Origin: Erythrobacter sp. 3-20A1M
GTDB lineage: Bacteria > Pseudomonadota > Alphaproteobacteria > Sphingomonadales > Sphingomonadaceae
Direction of reading: 5' to 3'
NCBI RefSeq assembly: GCF_018636735.1
Contig: NZ_CP045200.1
Span: 868,001-932,000, forward strand
DNA length: 64,000 bases
Shown: positions 34,998 through 44,350 of the stretch, piece after piece
How positions within the stretch are numbered: position 1 is the first letter of the stretch
Layout: each line of letters starts with the position of its first letter
The notes under the pieces: model-generated
What the model was told of the DNA's origin: nothing
Database searches by the model: none
Seen by the model: the letters and a program-made list of their open reading frames with translations, nothing else
Position numbers and translations under genes: made by a program

Positions 34998-35759
34998 ATG
35001 AAAATCCTTCTCACCAATGACGACGGCGTGCACGCCCCCGGCCTCGAAGTGCTGGAAGCGATCGCGCGCGAGTTCACCGACGACATCTGGATCTGCGCGC
35101 CGGACGAGGAGCAGTCGGGCATGGGCCACGCGCTCACGCTGACCCGTCCCGTGCGGCTGCGGAAGCACGGCGAGCGGCGCTTTTCCGTCACCGGTACGCC
35201 GACCGACAGCGTCACCATGGGGCTGCGCAACGTCATGGACGGCACGCCCGACGCGATCCTGTCGGGCGTCAATCGTGGTGCCAACCTCGCCGACGACATC
35301 ACCTATTCGGGCACCGTCTCGGCGGCGATCGAGGGCGCGCTGGCGGGCATCCGCTCCATCGCGCTGAGCCAGGTGACCAGCCGCGACGGCGAAGCGGGGG
35401 CCGATACGTTCGACGCCGCGCGCAAATGGGGCGCGAAGGTCCTCGCCCCGCTGCTCGACGCGCCGCTGCCCAAGCGCACCCTGGTCAATGTCAACTTCCC
35501 GGCCATCGCGGGCGAAGCGGTGAAGGGCATCCGCGCCGTGCGCCAAGGCTTCCACGACTATTCGCGCGGCACCGTGGTGGAGGGGCGCGATCCGCGCGGC
35601 TTCCGCTATTACTGGTTCGGATTGCAGGCGATCGAGCACTCGCTCGACCATGGCACCGACCTGGAGGCTATCGACGAGGGCTATGTTTCGGTGACGCCGT
35701 TGCAATTGGACCTCACCCACCACGCCTCGCTCGGCGAACTGGGCGAGCGCTTCGCCTGA
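34998..35759 (+). CDS. surE: 5'/3'-nucleotidase SurE
   Basis: 253 aa metal-dependent phosphatase acting on nucleoside monophosphates. The Asp-Asp metal site is in 'ILLTNDDGVHAPGL'; Ser and Asn ligands lie in 'PDEEQSGMG' and 'ILSGVNRGANLADDITYSGT'. The last block is the family signature. It is followed by an NlpD-like gene at a TGATG junction, so the two are co-translated. pcm, often between them in other bacteria, is absent. Confidence 0.95.
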   Translation: MKILLTNDDGVHAPGLEVLEAIAREFTDDIWICAPDEEQSGMGHALTLTRPVRLRKHGERRFSVTGTPTDSVTMGLRNVMDGTPDAILSGVNRGANLADDITYSGTVSAAIEGALAGIRSIALSQVTSRDGEAGADTFDAARKWGAKVLAPLLDAPLPKRTLVNVNFPAIAGEAVKGIRAVRQGFHDYSRGTVVEGRDPRGFRYYWFGLQAIEHSLDHGTDLEAIDEGYVSVTPLQLDLTHHASLGELGERFA

Positions 35760-36538
35760 TGCGCAGGCCGGCGCCCCTCGCGCTGGCCGCTGCCGCGCTC
35801 CTGCTGGTCGCGGCGGGCAATCCCGCGACCGAGACCCGGCACACCGTCGAGGAAGGCGAAACGCTGGGCGGCATCGCCAACCGGGCCGGGGTGGAAAAGG
35901 CGGCGATCGCGGCGGCGAACGGGCTCGTCGAACCCTACGCTGTGCAGGCGGGGCAGGTGCTGGTAATCCCGCGCCAGCGCAGCCACACCGTGAAAGCGGG
36001 CGAAACCGCGTTCGGCATCGCGCTGAAATACGACGTGCCGCTCGACAATCTCGCCATCGCCAACGGGCTGGAGAAGCCCTACCCCGTGCAGATCGGGCAG
36101 CAACTGATCATCCCGGCGCAGGTGGCGCAAGCCCCCACCGCCACCGCCCGTCCTGCGCCGCGCACCGAACCCTATTTCCGCTGGCCGCATGACGGGCGGG
36201 TGCTGCTGCCGTTCTCACCCACGCACGACGGGATCGATATCGCGGTCCAGACGGGCGACATGGTCCGCGCGGCGGCGAGCGGCACCGTGGTGTTCGCCGA
36301 CAATGAACCGACCCGCTTCGGCCGGCAGGTGCTGATCGATCACGGCAATGGCTGGCAGACCTCCTATGGCCACCTGTCGCGCATCACCGTGAGGAAGGGC
36401 GACGTCATCAAGACCGGAGAGCGGATCGGGCTGGCGGGCGCGGCGGGCACCGCCACCCGGCCCGAACTTCATTTCGAAATCCGGCACGATGGCAAGGACA
36501 TAGACCCCAAGAGCAAATTGCCGCCTCGCGACAAATAG
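35759..36538 (+). CDS. NlpD/EnvC-type LysM-M23 protein (probable amidase activator)
   Basis: 259 aa from ATG 35759. After a signal or lipoprotein-like hydrophobic start there are two LysM peptidoglycan-binding repeats (about 27-71 and 75-119), then an M23/LytM domain (about 140-247). Of the four zinc ligands, His156 and Asp160 ('THDGID') and the last His238 remain, but the HxH motif reads 'PELHFEIR', so its first His is Glu236. NlpD-type proteins with degenerate LytM sites activate cell-wall amidases rather than cut themselves, and the same is likely here. Confidence 0.85.
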   Translation: MRRPAPLALAAAALLLVAAGNPATETRHTVEEGETLGGIANRAGVEKAAIAAANGLVEPYAVQAGQVLVIPRQRSHTVKAGETAFGIALKYDVPLDNLAIANGLEKPYPVQIGQQLIIPAQVAQAPTATARPAPRTEPYFRWPHDGRVLLPFSPTHDGIDIAVQTGDMVRAAASGTVVFADNEPTRFGRQVLIDHGNGWQTSYGHLSRITVRKGDVIKTGERIGLAGAAGTATRPELHFEIRHDGKDIDPKSKLPPRDK

Positions 36539-36556
36539 GCTAGCCACCCCTTCTCC

Positions 36557-37630
36557 ATGGCGAAGCAGATCGAAACCGTCGGCCGTCGCACGGCGCGCGG
36601 ACCCCGCTACAAACCGCTGCGGCGCGCGGTGAAGATCCCCGTCTGGGGCGATCTTGGCATCCGGATCAGCCTGGCGCTGGGCCTCATCATGCTGGTGGTC
36701 ATGATCCACTGGTGGGACCGTGACGGGCTGGTCGACAATCTCGATGGGGAGGTCAGCTTCCTCGACGTGATCTATTTCACCATGATCTCCATCACCACCA
36801 CCGGCTTCGGCGATATCGCGCCGATTTCGGATCGGGCCCGGCTGGTAGAGGCGGTGATCGTGACGCCCGTCCGCTTCGCCGTGCTCTTCATTTTCGTCGG
36901 CACCGCCTACAACTTCATCATCAAGCGCAGCTGGGAGAAATTCCGCATGGCCCGTATCCAGGAACAATTGTCCGACCACGTGGTGGTCCTCGGCTACGGC
37001 ATCAGCGGCTCGCAGGCGGTCGAGGAACTGATCGAGCGCGGGATCGAAGCAAGCTGCATCGTGGTGATCGACCCGAGCGAGGAGCGCCTGACCGAGGCGG
37101 AGAAGCTGGGCTGCAACGTCATGGCGGCGGATGCCACCCGCGACGACACGCTGGAGGCGGTGCGGATCGCCAACGCGCAATCGGTGCTGGTCTCCGCCGG
37201 GCGCGACGACACCTCCATCCTGATCGTGCTGACCGTGCGCCACCTCGCGCCCAATGTGCCGATCAGCGTGGTGGTGCGCGCGGACGACAACGAATTGCTG
37301 GCGCGGCAGGCGGGCGCGAACAACGTCATCAACCCGGTGCGCTTCACCGGCCTGCTGTTGGCGGGCAGCGCGAAGGGCGCGCATATCGCCGACTATCTCG
37401 CCGACCTCGCCTCCGTCAGCGGCAAGGTCCAGCTGGTGGAGCGCGAAGTGCGGGCGGACGAGATCGGGCGCTCGCTGAAGGAATCGTGCCAGGAGGGGAT
37501 CGGCCTGCGCGTCTATCGCGATGGCCATGCGCTGGGCTATTGGGAAGATGCCTGCGCGGCGCTGGAGGCGGGCGACATCATCGTCGAGATCATTCCGACG
37601 AATGGCGGCGAGTACGTGCAGTTCACGTAG
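36557..37630 (+). CDS. Potassium channel protein with RCK (TrkA-N) domains
   Basis: 357 aa. The membrane part has a first helix ('IRISLALGLIMLVVMIHWW'), a pore loop with filter 'TTTGFGD' (residues 80-86, a variant of TVGYGD) and a second helix ('VRFAVLFIFVGTAYNFIIK'). The cytoplasmic part is an RCK/TrkA-N Rossmann domain from 'HVVVLGYGISGSQAVEELIE', followed by a TrkA-C-like region. It forms a ligand-gated K+ channel in the inner membrane. Phe in the filter replaces Tyr, a known variation. Confidence 0.9.
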   Translation: MAKQIETVGRRTARGPRYKPLRRAVKIPVWGDLGIRISLALGLIMLVVMIHWWDRDGLVDNLDGEVSFLDVIYFTMISITTTGFGDIAPISDRARLVEAVIVTPVRFAVLFIFVGTAYNFIIKRSWEKFRMARIQEQLSDHVVVLGYGISGSQAVEELIERGIEASCIVVIDPSEERLTEAEKLGCNVMAADATRDDTLEAVRIANAQSVLVSAGRDDTSILIVLTVRHLAPNVPISVVVRADDNELLARQAGANNVINPVRFTGLLLAGSAKGAHIADYLADLASVSGKVQLVEREVRADEIGRSLKESCQEGIGLRVYRDGHALGYWEDACAALEAGDIIVEIIPTNGGEYVQFT

Positions 37631-37661
37631 GTCGCCGCGCTTCGCACTATTTGAGCGCGGG

Positions 37662-38063
37662 TCAGTTGAACGCCACGAATACCGCGCCCATCGCCGCCAT
37701 ACCGACGACGAAATGGCCCGCGTCGATCAGGAACAACAGGCCCGGCTTGCGCTGGAACAGGTAGTTGATCCCGATCGCCGGGCTCATCACGAACGCGCCG
37801 AAGCCGATCGAGATCATCCAGATCGCCCGGTCGCTCGCACCCGTCATCGCGAACTGATGCGCGAGGACCAGCGCGATCAGCATCTCGAACAGGAAGGCGA
37901 GCAGGAATATCAGCCACATCGGCTTGCCGCCCCGCAACGTCTCTTCCGACAGGCCGGCCGCCCGCTGCCAGACCTTGCCGAACAGAACCCCGTACCACAG
38001 CGCGCCGACCACGAAGAATGCCAGCGCTGCCAGCACGATCGGCAGAATCGAAATCTGTCCCAT
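37662..38063 (-). CDS. DUF1761 membrane protein
   Basis: 133 aa from ATG 38063 ([20 protein letters not shown]). Four membrane helices are spread through the length, with '[20 protein letters not shown]' as the family-typical block after the first. DUF1761 proteins have no known function. The gene is convergent with the potassium channel and divergent from rimO. Confidence 0.82.
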   Translation of the reverse strand: MGQISILPIVLAALAFFVVGALWYGVLFGKVWQRAAGLSEETLRGGKPMWLIFLLAFLFEMLIALVLAHQFAMTGASDRAIWMISIGFGAFVMSPAIGINYLFQRKPGLLFLIDAGHFVVGMAAMGAVFVAFN

Positions 38064-38131
38064 GTCCAAAGCTCCCGCGTAAACCCGCCCCCGCTAGCGC
38101 ATTGCGCGTCCGGGGTGTAGAGGCGGCGCGC

Positions 38132-39517
38132 ATGAATACCGCCGCCACCACCCAACCCACGGTTCTGGCCGATCAGAAGAAGGTCGGCATGGTCAGCCTC
38201 GGCTGCCCGAAGGCGCTCGTCGATTCCGAGCGGATCCTGACCCGGCTACGCGCCGATGGCTATGCCATGAGCCCCGATTACGCCGGGGCCGACGTGGTGC
38301 TGGTCAACACCTGCGGCTTCCTCGATTCCGCGAAGGAGGAAAGCCTGGCCGCGATCGGCGAGGCGATCGCGGAGAACGGCCGCGTGATCGTGACCGGTTG
38401 CATGGGTGAGGAAGCGGACGCGATCCGCGCCGCCCATCCGCAGGTGTTGGCGGTGACTGGTGCCCACCAGTACGAACAGGTGGTGGAGGCGGTGCACCAA
38501 TACGCGCCGCCCACGCAGGGGCCGTTCATCGACCTGATCCCTCAGCCCGACATCAAGCTGACCCCGCGCCACTACAGCTATCTGAAGATTTCGGAGGGGT
38601 GCAATCACTCCTGCGCTTTTTGCATTATCCCCGATCTGCGCGGGAAGCTCGCCAGCCGCCGCATCGACGCGGTGCTGCGCGAGGCGGAAAAGCTGGTCGC
38701 GGCGGGGACGAAGGAACTGCTGGTCATCAGCCAGGATACCTCGGCCTATGGGGTCGATACCCGCCACGAAGCGCGCGAGTGGAAGGGCCACGAGGTCCGT
38801 GCGCATATGACCGACCTGGTCCGCGAACTCGGGCAGCTGCGTACGTCCGAAGGCGCGCCCCCGTGGGTGCGGCTGCATTACGTTTACCCCTACCCCCATG
38901 TCGATCAGGTCATTCCGCTGATGGCCGAAGGGCTGCTGACGCCCTATCTCGACATCCCGTTCCAGCACGCCGCTCCTTCGGTGCTCAAGCGCATGAAGCG
39001 GCCCGCGAACGAGGCGAAGGTGCTGGAGCGGTTGAAGGGCTGGCGCGAAATCTGCCCCGACATCGCCGTCCGGTCGAGCTTCGTCGTGGGCTTCCCCGGC
39101 GAGACGGAGGATGATTTCCGCTATCTGCTCGACTGGCTGGAAGAGGCGCAGCTCGACCGCGTCGGCGGTTTCCGCTTCGAGCCGGTCGAAGGCGCGCAGG
39201 CCAATGCTTTGCCCGACCAGGTGCCCGAGGATATCAAGGAAGAACGCTACGCCCGCTTGATGGAGTGCACGACGCGTATCTCCGCAGCCAAGCTACAGGC
39301 GAAGGTCGGACGCACGCTGCCCGTCATCATCGACGAGGTGGGCGAACCCGACGAGGACGGCGATATCGGTGCCACCGGGCGCAGCCAGGCCGACGCGCCG
39401 GAGATCGACGGGCAGGTCTTCCTGCGCAACGTTCCCGAAACCCTCGCGCCGGGCGACATCGTGCAGGTCGCGGTCGAGGATGCCGACGCGCACGACCTGT
39501 TCGGGGTCGTGCGCTGA
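38132..39517 (+). CDS. rimO: Ribosomal protein uS12 methylthiotransferase RimO
   Basis: 461 aa radical-SAM enzyme that adds a methylthio group to Asp of ribosomal protein S12. In order: UPF0004 domain with '[18 protein letters not shown]' and '[20 protein letters not shown]', radical-SAM domain with the cluster motif 'CNHSCAFC', and a C-terminal TRAM domain ('[19 protein letters not shown]'). Three N-terminal Cys hold the second [4Fe-4S] cluster. The start is the ATG at 38132; no strong ribosome site precedes it. Confidence 0.95.
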   Translation: MNTAATTQPTVLADQKKVGMVSLGCPKALVDSERILTRLRADGYAMSPDYAGADVVLVNTCGFLDSAKEESLAAIGEAIAENGRVIVTGCMGEEADAIRAAHPQVLAVTGAHQYEQVVEAVHQYAPPTQGPFIDLIPQPDIKLTPRHYSYLKISEGCNHSCAFCIIPDLRGKLASRRIDAVLREAEKLVAAGTKELLVISQDTSAYGVDTRHEAREWKGHEVRAHMTDLVRELGQLRTSEGAPPWVRLHYVYPYPHVDQVIPLMAEGLLTPYLDIPFQHAAPSVLKRMKRPANEAKVLERLKGWREICPDIAVRSSFVVGFPGETEDDFRYLLDWLEEAQLDRVGGFRFEPVEGAQANALPDQVPEDIKEERYARLMECTTRISAAKLQAKVGRTLPVIIDEVGEPDEDGDIGATGRSQADAPEIDGQVFLRNVPETLAPGDIVQVAVEDADAHDLFGVVR

Positions 39518-39527
39518 CGCCGCCCCG

Positions 39528-40160
39528 ATGAGGATACAGCACCGGCGGTATCTGCTGTTCCTGCTGGTAATGGCGCTCGCCGTCTGGCCCGCGCTGCTCG
39601 TCGCCGGCTGGGCCAGCGCGCTGCTGATCGCGTTCGATGTCGGCGTTATCGCCTTCGTGCTGTCGTGCATTCCGCTCTGGCGTCATGGTGAGGCCGGGGT
39701 CCTGCGCGCCGACGCACAGGCGAACGATGCGGGCGGCATCCTGCTGCTGCTCATCACCGCGCTGATCAGCGCCAGCGTGACCGCGGCATTGTCGGCCCTG
39801 CTGGCCGGGAAAAGCTCCCTGTCCGGTCCGGAAATTGCGCTGATGGTGGGGACCCTGCTGGCGAACTGGTGCTTCGCCAATCTCGTCTTCACCTTCCACT
39901 ACGCGCGCCTGTACTGGAGCGACGATCCGGACGAGGGCCGGGCGGGCAAGCGCGGCGGGCTGGACTTTCCGGGCGGCGCGGCCCCGGGTTTCTCGGATTT
40001 CGTGAACTTCGCCTTTGTCATCGGGATGACCTGCCAGACGGCGGACATAGAGATCACCGGGCGGCACATCCGCCGGGTGTCGACGTTCCACGCGCTGTTC
40101 GCATTTGTGTTCAACCTGGGTATTCTGGCCTTGACGGTAAACACTCTCGCGTCGGTTTAG
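39528..40160 (+). CDS. DUF1345 membrane protein
   Basis: 210 aa from ATG 39528, ten bases after the rimO stop. Five to six hydrophobic helices are seen. The family block 'NWCFANLVFTFHYARLYWSD' near residue 120 is distinctive, followed by 'DFVNFAFVIGMTCQTADIEI' near 165. The function is unknown. It is probably co-transcribed with rimO. Confidence 0.85.
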   Translation: MRIQHRRYLLFLLVMALAVWPALLVAGWASALLIAFDVGVIAFVLSCIPLWRHGEAGVLRADAQANDAGGILLLLITALISASVTAALSALLAGKSSLSGPEIALMVGTLLANWCFANLVFTFHYARLYWSDDPDEGRAGKRGGLDFPGGAAPGFSDFVNFAFVIGMTCQTADIEITGRHIRRVSTFHALFAFVFNLGILALTVNTLASV

Positions 40161-40171
40161 GGAGGCTCGTA

Positions 40172-40588
40172 GTGCGCCAGCGGCAAACCATCCTCGGCGT
40201 GGAGACGCCCGGCCCCGGGCTGACCGAAATCACGCAAGAGATCGCGGAGTGGATCGCGGACACCGGCATCACCGAAGGTCTGCTGACCGTGCTATGCCGC
40301 CATACGAGCGCGAGCCTGATGATCAACGAGAACGCCGCGCCCGCCGTGCGCCGCGACATCGTGCACTGGCTGGACCGGATCGCGCCCGAAAGCGCGGCCT
40401 ACGAGCATGACGACGAGGGGCCGGACGATATGCCCGCCCACCTCAAGGCGGCGCTGACGGGGGTGAACCTGTCCATTCCGGTTCTGGGCGGGAAGCCGCT
40501 GCTGGGCACCTGGCAGGGCGTGCTTCTGGTGGAGCACCGCGCACGCCCCCACCGGCGCGAGATCGCGCTGCATCTGCTGGGCGAGTAG
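40172..40588 (+). CDS. YjbQ-family (UPF0047) secondary thiamine-phosphate synthase
   Basis: 138 aa from GTG 40172, set by GGAGG six bases upstream. Family features are 'LLTVLCRHTSASLMINENAA', 'DIVHWLDRIAPESAAYEHDD' and 'GTWQGVLLVEHRARPHRREI'. The conserved His, Cys and Asp residues of the YjbQ trimer are present. Some members show weak thiamine-phosphate synthase activity; the real role is uncertain. Confidence 0.88.
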   Translation: MRQRQTILGVETPGPGLTEITQEIAEWIADTGITEGLLTVLCRHTSASLMINENAAPAVRRDIVHWLDRIAPESAAYEHDDEGPDDMPAHLKAALTGVNLSIPVLGGKPLLGTWQGVLLVEHRARPHRREIALHLLGE

Positions 40589-40598
40589 CCCGACCGGC

Positions 40599-41873
40599 TC
40601 AGACGACCAGGCGGGGCTTAGCCTCTTCCTTGTCGCCGCGGCGATCCGCCATGCGCACGCAATTCTTCCCGTCCGCCTTCGCCTGGTAGAGCGCGGCATC
40701 CGCCAGCGCGACGACGTCTCCCACCCCGGAGGCCGATTCGGGGACCGTCGCCACGCCCAGCGACGCGCTGATCTTCGCGCCGTGAATTTCCGAGAGGGTC
40801 TCGATCCGCTCGCGCAGCAGATCACCCTTCACCAGCGCCCCGTCCTGATCGCAGCCGGGCAGGATCACCAGCAGCTCCTCGCCGCCATAGCGCGCGACCA
40901 CGTCCGACGGTCGCAATGCGCCGACCAGTTGCGACGCGACGTCGCGCAGCACCGTATCGCCCATCGCATGGCCATGGACATCGTTCAGCGTCTTGAAGTT
41001 GTCGAGATCGAGCATGATCACGGACGTCGCCTGGCCGGTCCGCTCGCCAAGGCAGATATAGCGCTCCAGCACGTCCTCGATATAGCGCCGGTTGTAGAGG
41101 CCCGTCAGCGGATCGCGCAGCGACTGCGTGCGCAGCTTTTCGCGCAGCGAAATGTTCGACAGGGCGAGCGACATCGAGTCGGCCAGCGCGCGGCAGACGC
41201 GGCGAACCTCCATCAATCGGTCGAACGATCCCTCGTCGCTGGCGCAGGATGCCACCAGCAGGCCATAGATCTGCCCGCGGGCCATCATCGGCACTTCGAC
41301 AGACGCGACCCCGGCCGCATGATGCGAACAGACCAGCGTCTGGCAGTGCGGGTCGTTGATATGCGGCTTGCCCCGCTTCAACCCCCAGCAGTGGCCGGGT
41401 ATCAGCGTATCGTTCGGAGTGGGCAGGTCGCCGGTATTCCAGTGCGTCACCAGATCCAGGCGGTCGCGCGAATTGTTGAAGACATAGAGCGCGCCCGCGA
41501 AGCTCGGCAGCAGGCGCGAGGCAGTGGCCTCCAGCACCGAGCCGGCATCCTCGTGCCCCTCCGCCGCCTGCAACATGTCGGTCATCGCGAAGAGTTCTTC
41601 GTTGTGATGCTTAAGCCGACTTGCTTCCTCGCGTTCGGCCCGGGTGCGTTCGAGCGCGCCCATGACCGAATGGCGGATGCGGTAGCGCATGACCATGAGG
41701 CCGAGCGAGGCCGCAATGGCTACCACGATCATAGCCTTCGCGCCGATCGCGGGCAGGAACAACGCGACGGTCAGCCCCAGCGTCAGCACGCCATGGAAGA
41801 CTTCGGCCCCGACCTGTTGCCAAGGCCGCGCCTTCAACCGCTGCAGATATGATAGTCCTGCCGGATCGCTCAT
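40599..41873 (-). CDS. Diguanylate cyclase with GAF domain
   Basis: 424 aa. Two N-terminal membrane helices (about 25-60) precede a coiled-coil link, a GAF sensor (about 105-245) and a GGDEF domain (about 260-415). The active site is 'RYGGEELLVIL' (GGEEL). Five residues before it the sequence RPSD provides the RxxD product-inhibition site. It makes c-di-GMP. The Cys/His-rich stretch in the GAF ('NDPHCQTLVCSHHAAG') could bind a metal or haem, but that is a guess. It is convergent with yjbQ. Confidence 0.92.
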   Translation of the reverse strand: MSDPAGLSYLQRLKARPWQQVGAEVFHGVLTLGLTVALFLPAIGAKAMIVVAIAASLGLMVMRYRIRHSVMGALERTRAEREEASRLKHHNEELFAMTDMLQAAEGHEDAGSVLEATASRLLPSFAGALYVFNNSRDRLDLVTHWNTGDLPTPNDTLIPGHCWGLKRGKPHINDPHCQTLVCSHHAAGVASVEVPMMARGQIYGLLVASCASDEGSFDRLMEVRRVCRALADSMSLALSNISLREKLRTQSLRDPLTGLYNRRYIEDVLERYICLGERTGQATSVIMLDLDNFKTLNDVHGHAMGDTVLRDVASQLVGALRPSDVVARYGGEELLVILPGCDQDGALVKGDLLRERIETLSEIHGAKISASLGVATVPESASGVGDVVALADAALYQAKADGKNCVRMADRRGDKEEAKPRLVV

Positions 41874-41996
41874 ACATGTCCCTCCGCCGCCACCCTCTAG
41901 AACGATACGGATGAAAAAATGTTAAGAGGGGCCACCGTAGCGACCGCCAATCGACGCCGCCGCGAAACCAGATCGGCAAGGCGGCGTTGGGAAGGC

Positions 41997-42794
41997 ATGG
42001 CCCTTTCCATCGAGATGAACTTCGCCTTCCGCACGGAAGAGGTGATCGACGTGCTGCTTCAATTCGAAGCGGCGATGATCCCGGAGCAGACGCTGCGCGA
42101 TTATCACACGTTAATTCCGCCGCACGAGCATTTCGCGCGCATTCCGGCCCAGGATGGGATCGGCGACCGGCTGTGGATCCGGGCGCAGGGGCGGGTCGAG
42201 GCTGGGTACCGCGCCCGGGTTCAGGTCGATCGCATGCTGAGCGAGCTGTCGCAGCTGGAGCGCATGGATCTGCACGACCTGCCGGGCGAGACGGTGCCCT
42301 ATCTCTTCGACAGCCGCTATTGTCCGGCGGACCGCTTCCAGACCTTCGTCCATGACGAGTTCGGGACGCTTTCCGGTGGAGGGCAGATCGTCGCGATGCG
42401 CGACTGGATCGCGCGCAAGTTCACCTACACCCCGGGTAGCAGCACCGCGACCACCACCGCGCTCGATAGCTTCACCGAACGCCGCGGCATCTGCCGGGAC
42501 TATGCTCACATGATGGTGACCTTCGCCCGTGCCGCGGGGATCCCCGCGCGCTTCGTCAGCTGCTACGCCCCCGACGTTACGCCGCAGGATTTCCATGCGG
42601 TGGCGGAGGTTTTCCTTGCCGACGAGACCACGCCGGGCGGCGGTGCCTGGCACTTGGTCGATGCGACCGGAATGGCCGAGCCGGGCGAGATCGTGAAGAT
42701 CGGGATTGGGCGCGACGCCGCCGATGTCAGCTTCATGACCAGTTTCGGAATGACCGAGTTCCTCGAAAAGACGGTCAGCGTCGTTCGTGAATAG
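41997..42794 (+). CDS. Transglutaminase-like cysteine protease-fold protein
   Basis: 265 aa from ATG 41997, with GGGAAGG upstream. An N-terminal beta domain (1-130) precedes the transglutaminase core. The triad is visible: Cys166 in 'RRGICRDYAHMMVTFARAAG', His200 in 'PQDFHAVAEVFL' and Asp222 in 'WHLVDATGM'. Members may be proteases or peptide-modifying enzymes; the target is unknown. No signal peptide is seen. It ends 110 bp before zwf on the same strand. Confidence 0.85.
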   Translation: MALSIEMNFAFRTEEVIDVLLQFEAAMIPEQTLRDYHTLIPPHEHFARIPAQDGIGDRLWIRAQGRVEAGYRARVQVDRMLSELSQLERMDLHDLPGETVPYLFDSRYCPADRFQTFVHDEFGTLSGGGQIVAMRDWIARKFTYTPGSSTATTTALDSFTERRGICRDYAHMMVTFARAAGIPARFVSCYAPDVTPQDFHAVAEVFLADETTPGGGAWHLVDATGMAEPGEIVKIGIGRDAADVSFMTSFGMTEFLEKTVSVVRE

Positions 42795-42832
42795 GTATGC
42801 GGGTGTTTTGACTTTCCGGCGCGCATCGGGTG

Positions 42833-42875
42833 GTGGTGCGGGCCATCGGATGATAGCTTTGCTGCATCGCACCAC
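42833..42875. repeat. Perfect 8-bp inverted repeat upstream of zwf
   Basis: GTGGTGCG (42833-42840) is matched by CGCACCAC (42868-42875), with 27 bp between, in the 110-bp gap before the Entner-Doudoroff operon. It could be a split operator or an mRNA leader hairpin. No -35/-10 pair is clear around it. Evidence is symmetry only. Confidence 0.3.
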
Positions 42876-42904
42876 GATTGTTCGACGGGGGATTTAGCGC
42901 GCGC

Positions 42905-44344
42905 ATGAGCTTTACCGCAGACCGGCTGATCCTGTTCGGCGCGACCGGCGATCTGGCGCAGCGGATGCTGCTGCCTTCGCTTTGCGCGCTTGACGCCGAC
43001 GAACTGATCCATCCGGATCTGAAGATCATCGGCACCGCACGGTCCGAAATGGACGATGCGGGCTTTCGCGATTTCGCGCGCAAGGCGCTGGAGAAATACC
43101 TGCCCGCCGACCGGCGCGGCGGGATGGCGGATTTCCTCAACCGCCTCAGCTACCAGCCGCTCGATGCTACCACGCTGGAGGGGTACGAGGAGCTGGCCGA
43201 GAAGGCCGGGCGCACCGGCAACGGCTTGGCGATCTTCCTCTCCACCGCGCCCAGCCTGTTCGAACCGACGATCGCCGGGCTGAAGCATGCAGGGCTTACC
43301 ACCGGAGACGTGCGGATCGGGCTGGAGAAGCCGCTCGGCGTCGACCTGGTAAGCAGCCGCGAGATCAACGACGCGGTCGCCAGCGCCTTCAGCGAGGACC
43401 GAATCTACCGGATCGACCACTATCTGGGCAAGGAGACGGTCCAGAACCTGCTCGCCCTGCGCTTCGCGAACATCCTGTTCGAGCCGATCTGGAATTCCAA
43501 CTACATCGACCATGTCCAGATCACCGTCGGGGAGACGGTCGGGCTGGAATCGCGCGTCGCCTATTACGACGACAGCGGCGCGCTGCGCGACATGGTACAG
43601 AACCACATGCTGCAACTCCTCGCGCTCGTGTGCATGGAACCGCCCACCAGCTTCGACGCTACCGCCATCCGTGATGAAAAGGTGAAGGTGCTGCGTGCCC
43701 TGCGCCGGGTGGCCGATGGCGAGACGGTGACCGGGCAGTACCGCGCGGGCGCGGTCGGCGGCGAAGCGGTGCCGGGTTACGACGACGAGCTGGGCAAGGA
43801 CAGCGACACCGAAACCTTCGTCGCGATCAAGGCGCATGTCGACAACTGGCGCTGGAAGGGGGTGCCCTTCTACCTGCGCACCGGCAAGCGATTGCCCAAG
43901 CGCATTACCGAGATCGTGGTCCAGTTCCGCCAGATCCCCTATTCGATCTTCGACGGGCGCGGCGCGAAGACGCAGCCCAACCGGCTGGTGATCGGTATCC
44001 AGCCGCGGGAGAACGTGCATCTGGCGCTCATGGCGAAGATGCCCGGGCTCGACCGCGAGGGCATTCGCCTGCGCTCCGTACCGCTAGACATCAGCCTGCC
44101 CGATGCCTTCAAGGGTCCGCATCGCCGGATCGCCTATGAGCGATTGCTGCTCGACCTGATCGAAGGCGACCAGACGCTGTTCGTGCGGCGCGACGAGGTG
44201 GAGGCGCAATGGGAATGGATCGACGCGATCCGCGCACGCTGGGCCGAGGAAGGCAGCGAGCCGAAGGAATACACCGCAGGCAGCTGGGGTCCCAGCGCCG
44301 CGATCGCGCTCGCCGAACGCGACGGAGTAACTTGGCATGAGTAA
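42905..44344 (+). CDS. zwf: Glucose-6-phosphate 1-dehydrogenase
   Basis: 479 aa. The dinucleotide fold opens with 'LILFGATGDLAQRMLLPSL'. The substrate site is 'RIDHYLGKETVQNLLALRFA', with the conserved Asp-His-Tyr-Leu-Gly-Lys. It oxidises glucose 6-phosphate to 6-phosphogluconolactone, the entry to the Entner-Doudoroff pathway. It is the first gene of zwf-edd-glk-eda-ppc. A pgl gene, expected in some such operons, is absent here. A GTAA stop is followed six bases later by edd. Confidence 0.96.
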   Translation: MSFTADRLILFGATGDLAQRMLLPSLCALDADELIHPDLKIIGTARSEMDDAGFRDFARKALEKYLPADRRGGMADFLNRLSYQPLDATTLEGYEELAEKAGRTGNGLAIFLSTAPSLFEPTIAGLKHAGLTTGDVRIGLEKPLGVDLVSSREINDAVASAFSEDRIYRIDHYLGKETVQNLLALRFANILFEPIWNSNYIDHVQITVGETVGLESRVAYYDDSGALRDMVQNHMLQLLALVCMEPPTSFDATAIRDEKVKVLRALRRVADGETVTGQYRAGAVGGEAVPGYDDELGKDSDTETFVAIKAHVDNWRWKGVPFYLRTGKRLPKRITEIVVQFRQIPYSIFDGRGAKTQPNRLVIGIQPRENVHLALMAKMPGLDREGIRLRSVPLDISLPDAFKGPHRRIAYERLLLDLIEGDQTLFVRRDEVEAQWEWIDAIRARWAEEGSEPKEYTAGSWGPSAAIALAERDGVTWHE

Positions 44345-44350
44345 CCGGTC

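Noticed and set aside
42808-42840. TTGACT as a -35 box for zwf
   Set aside because: No acceptable -10 hexamer lies 16-18 bp downstream.
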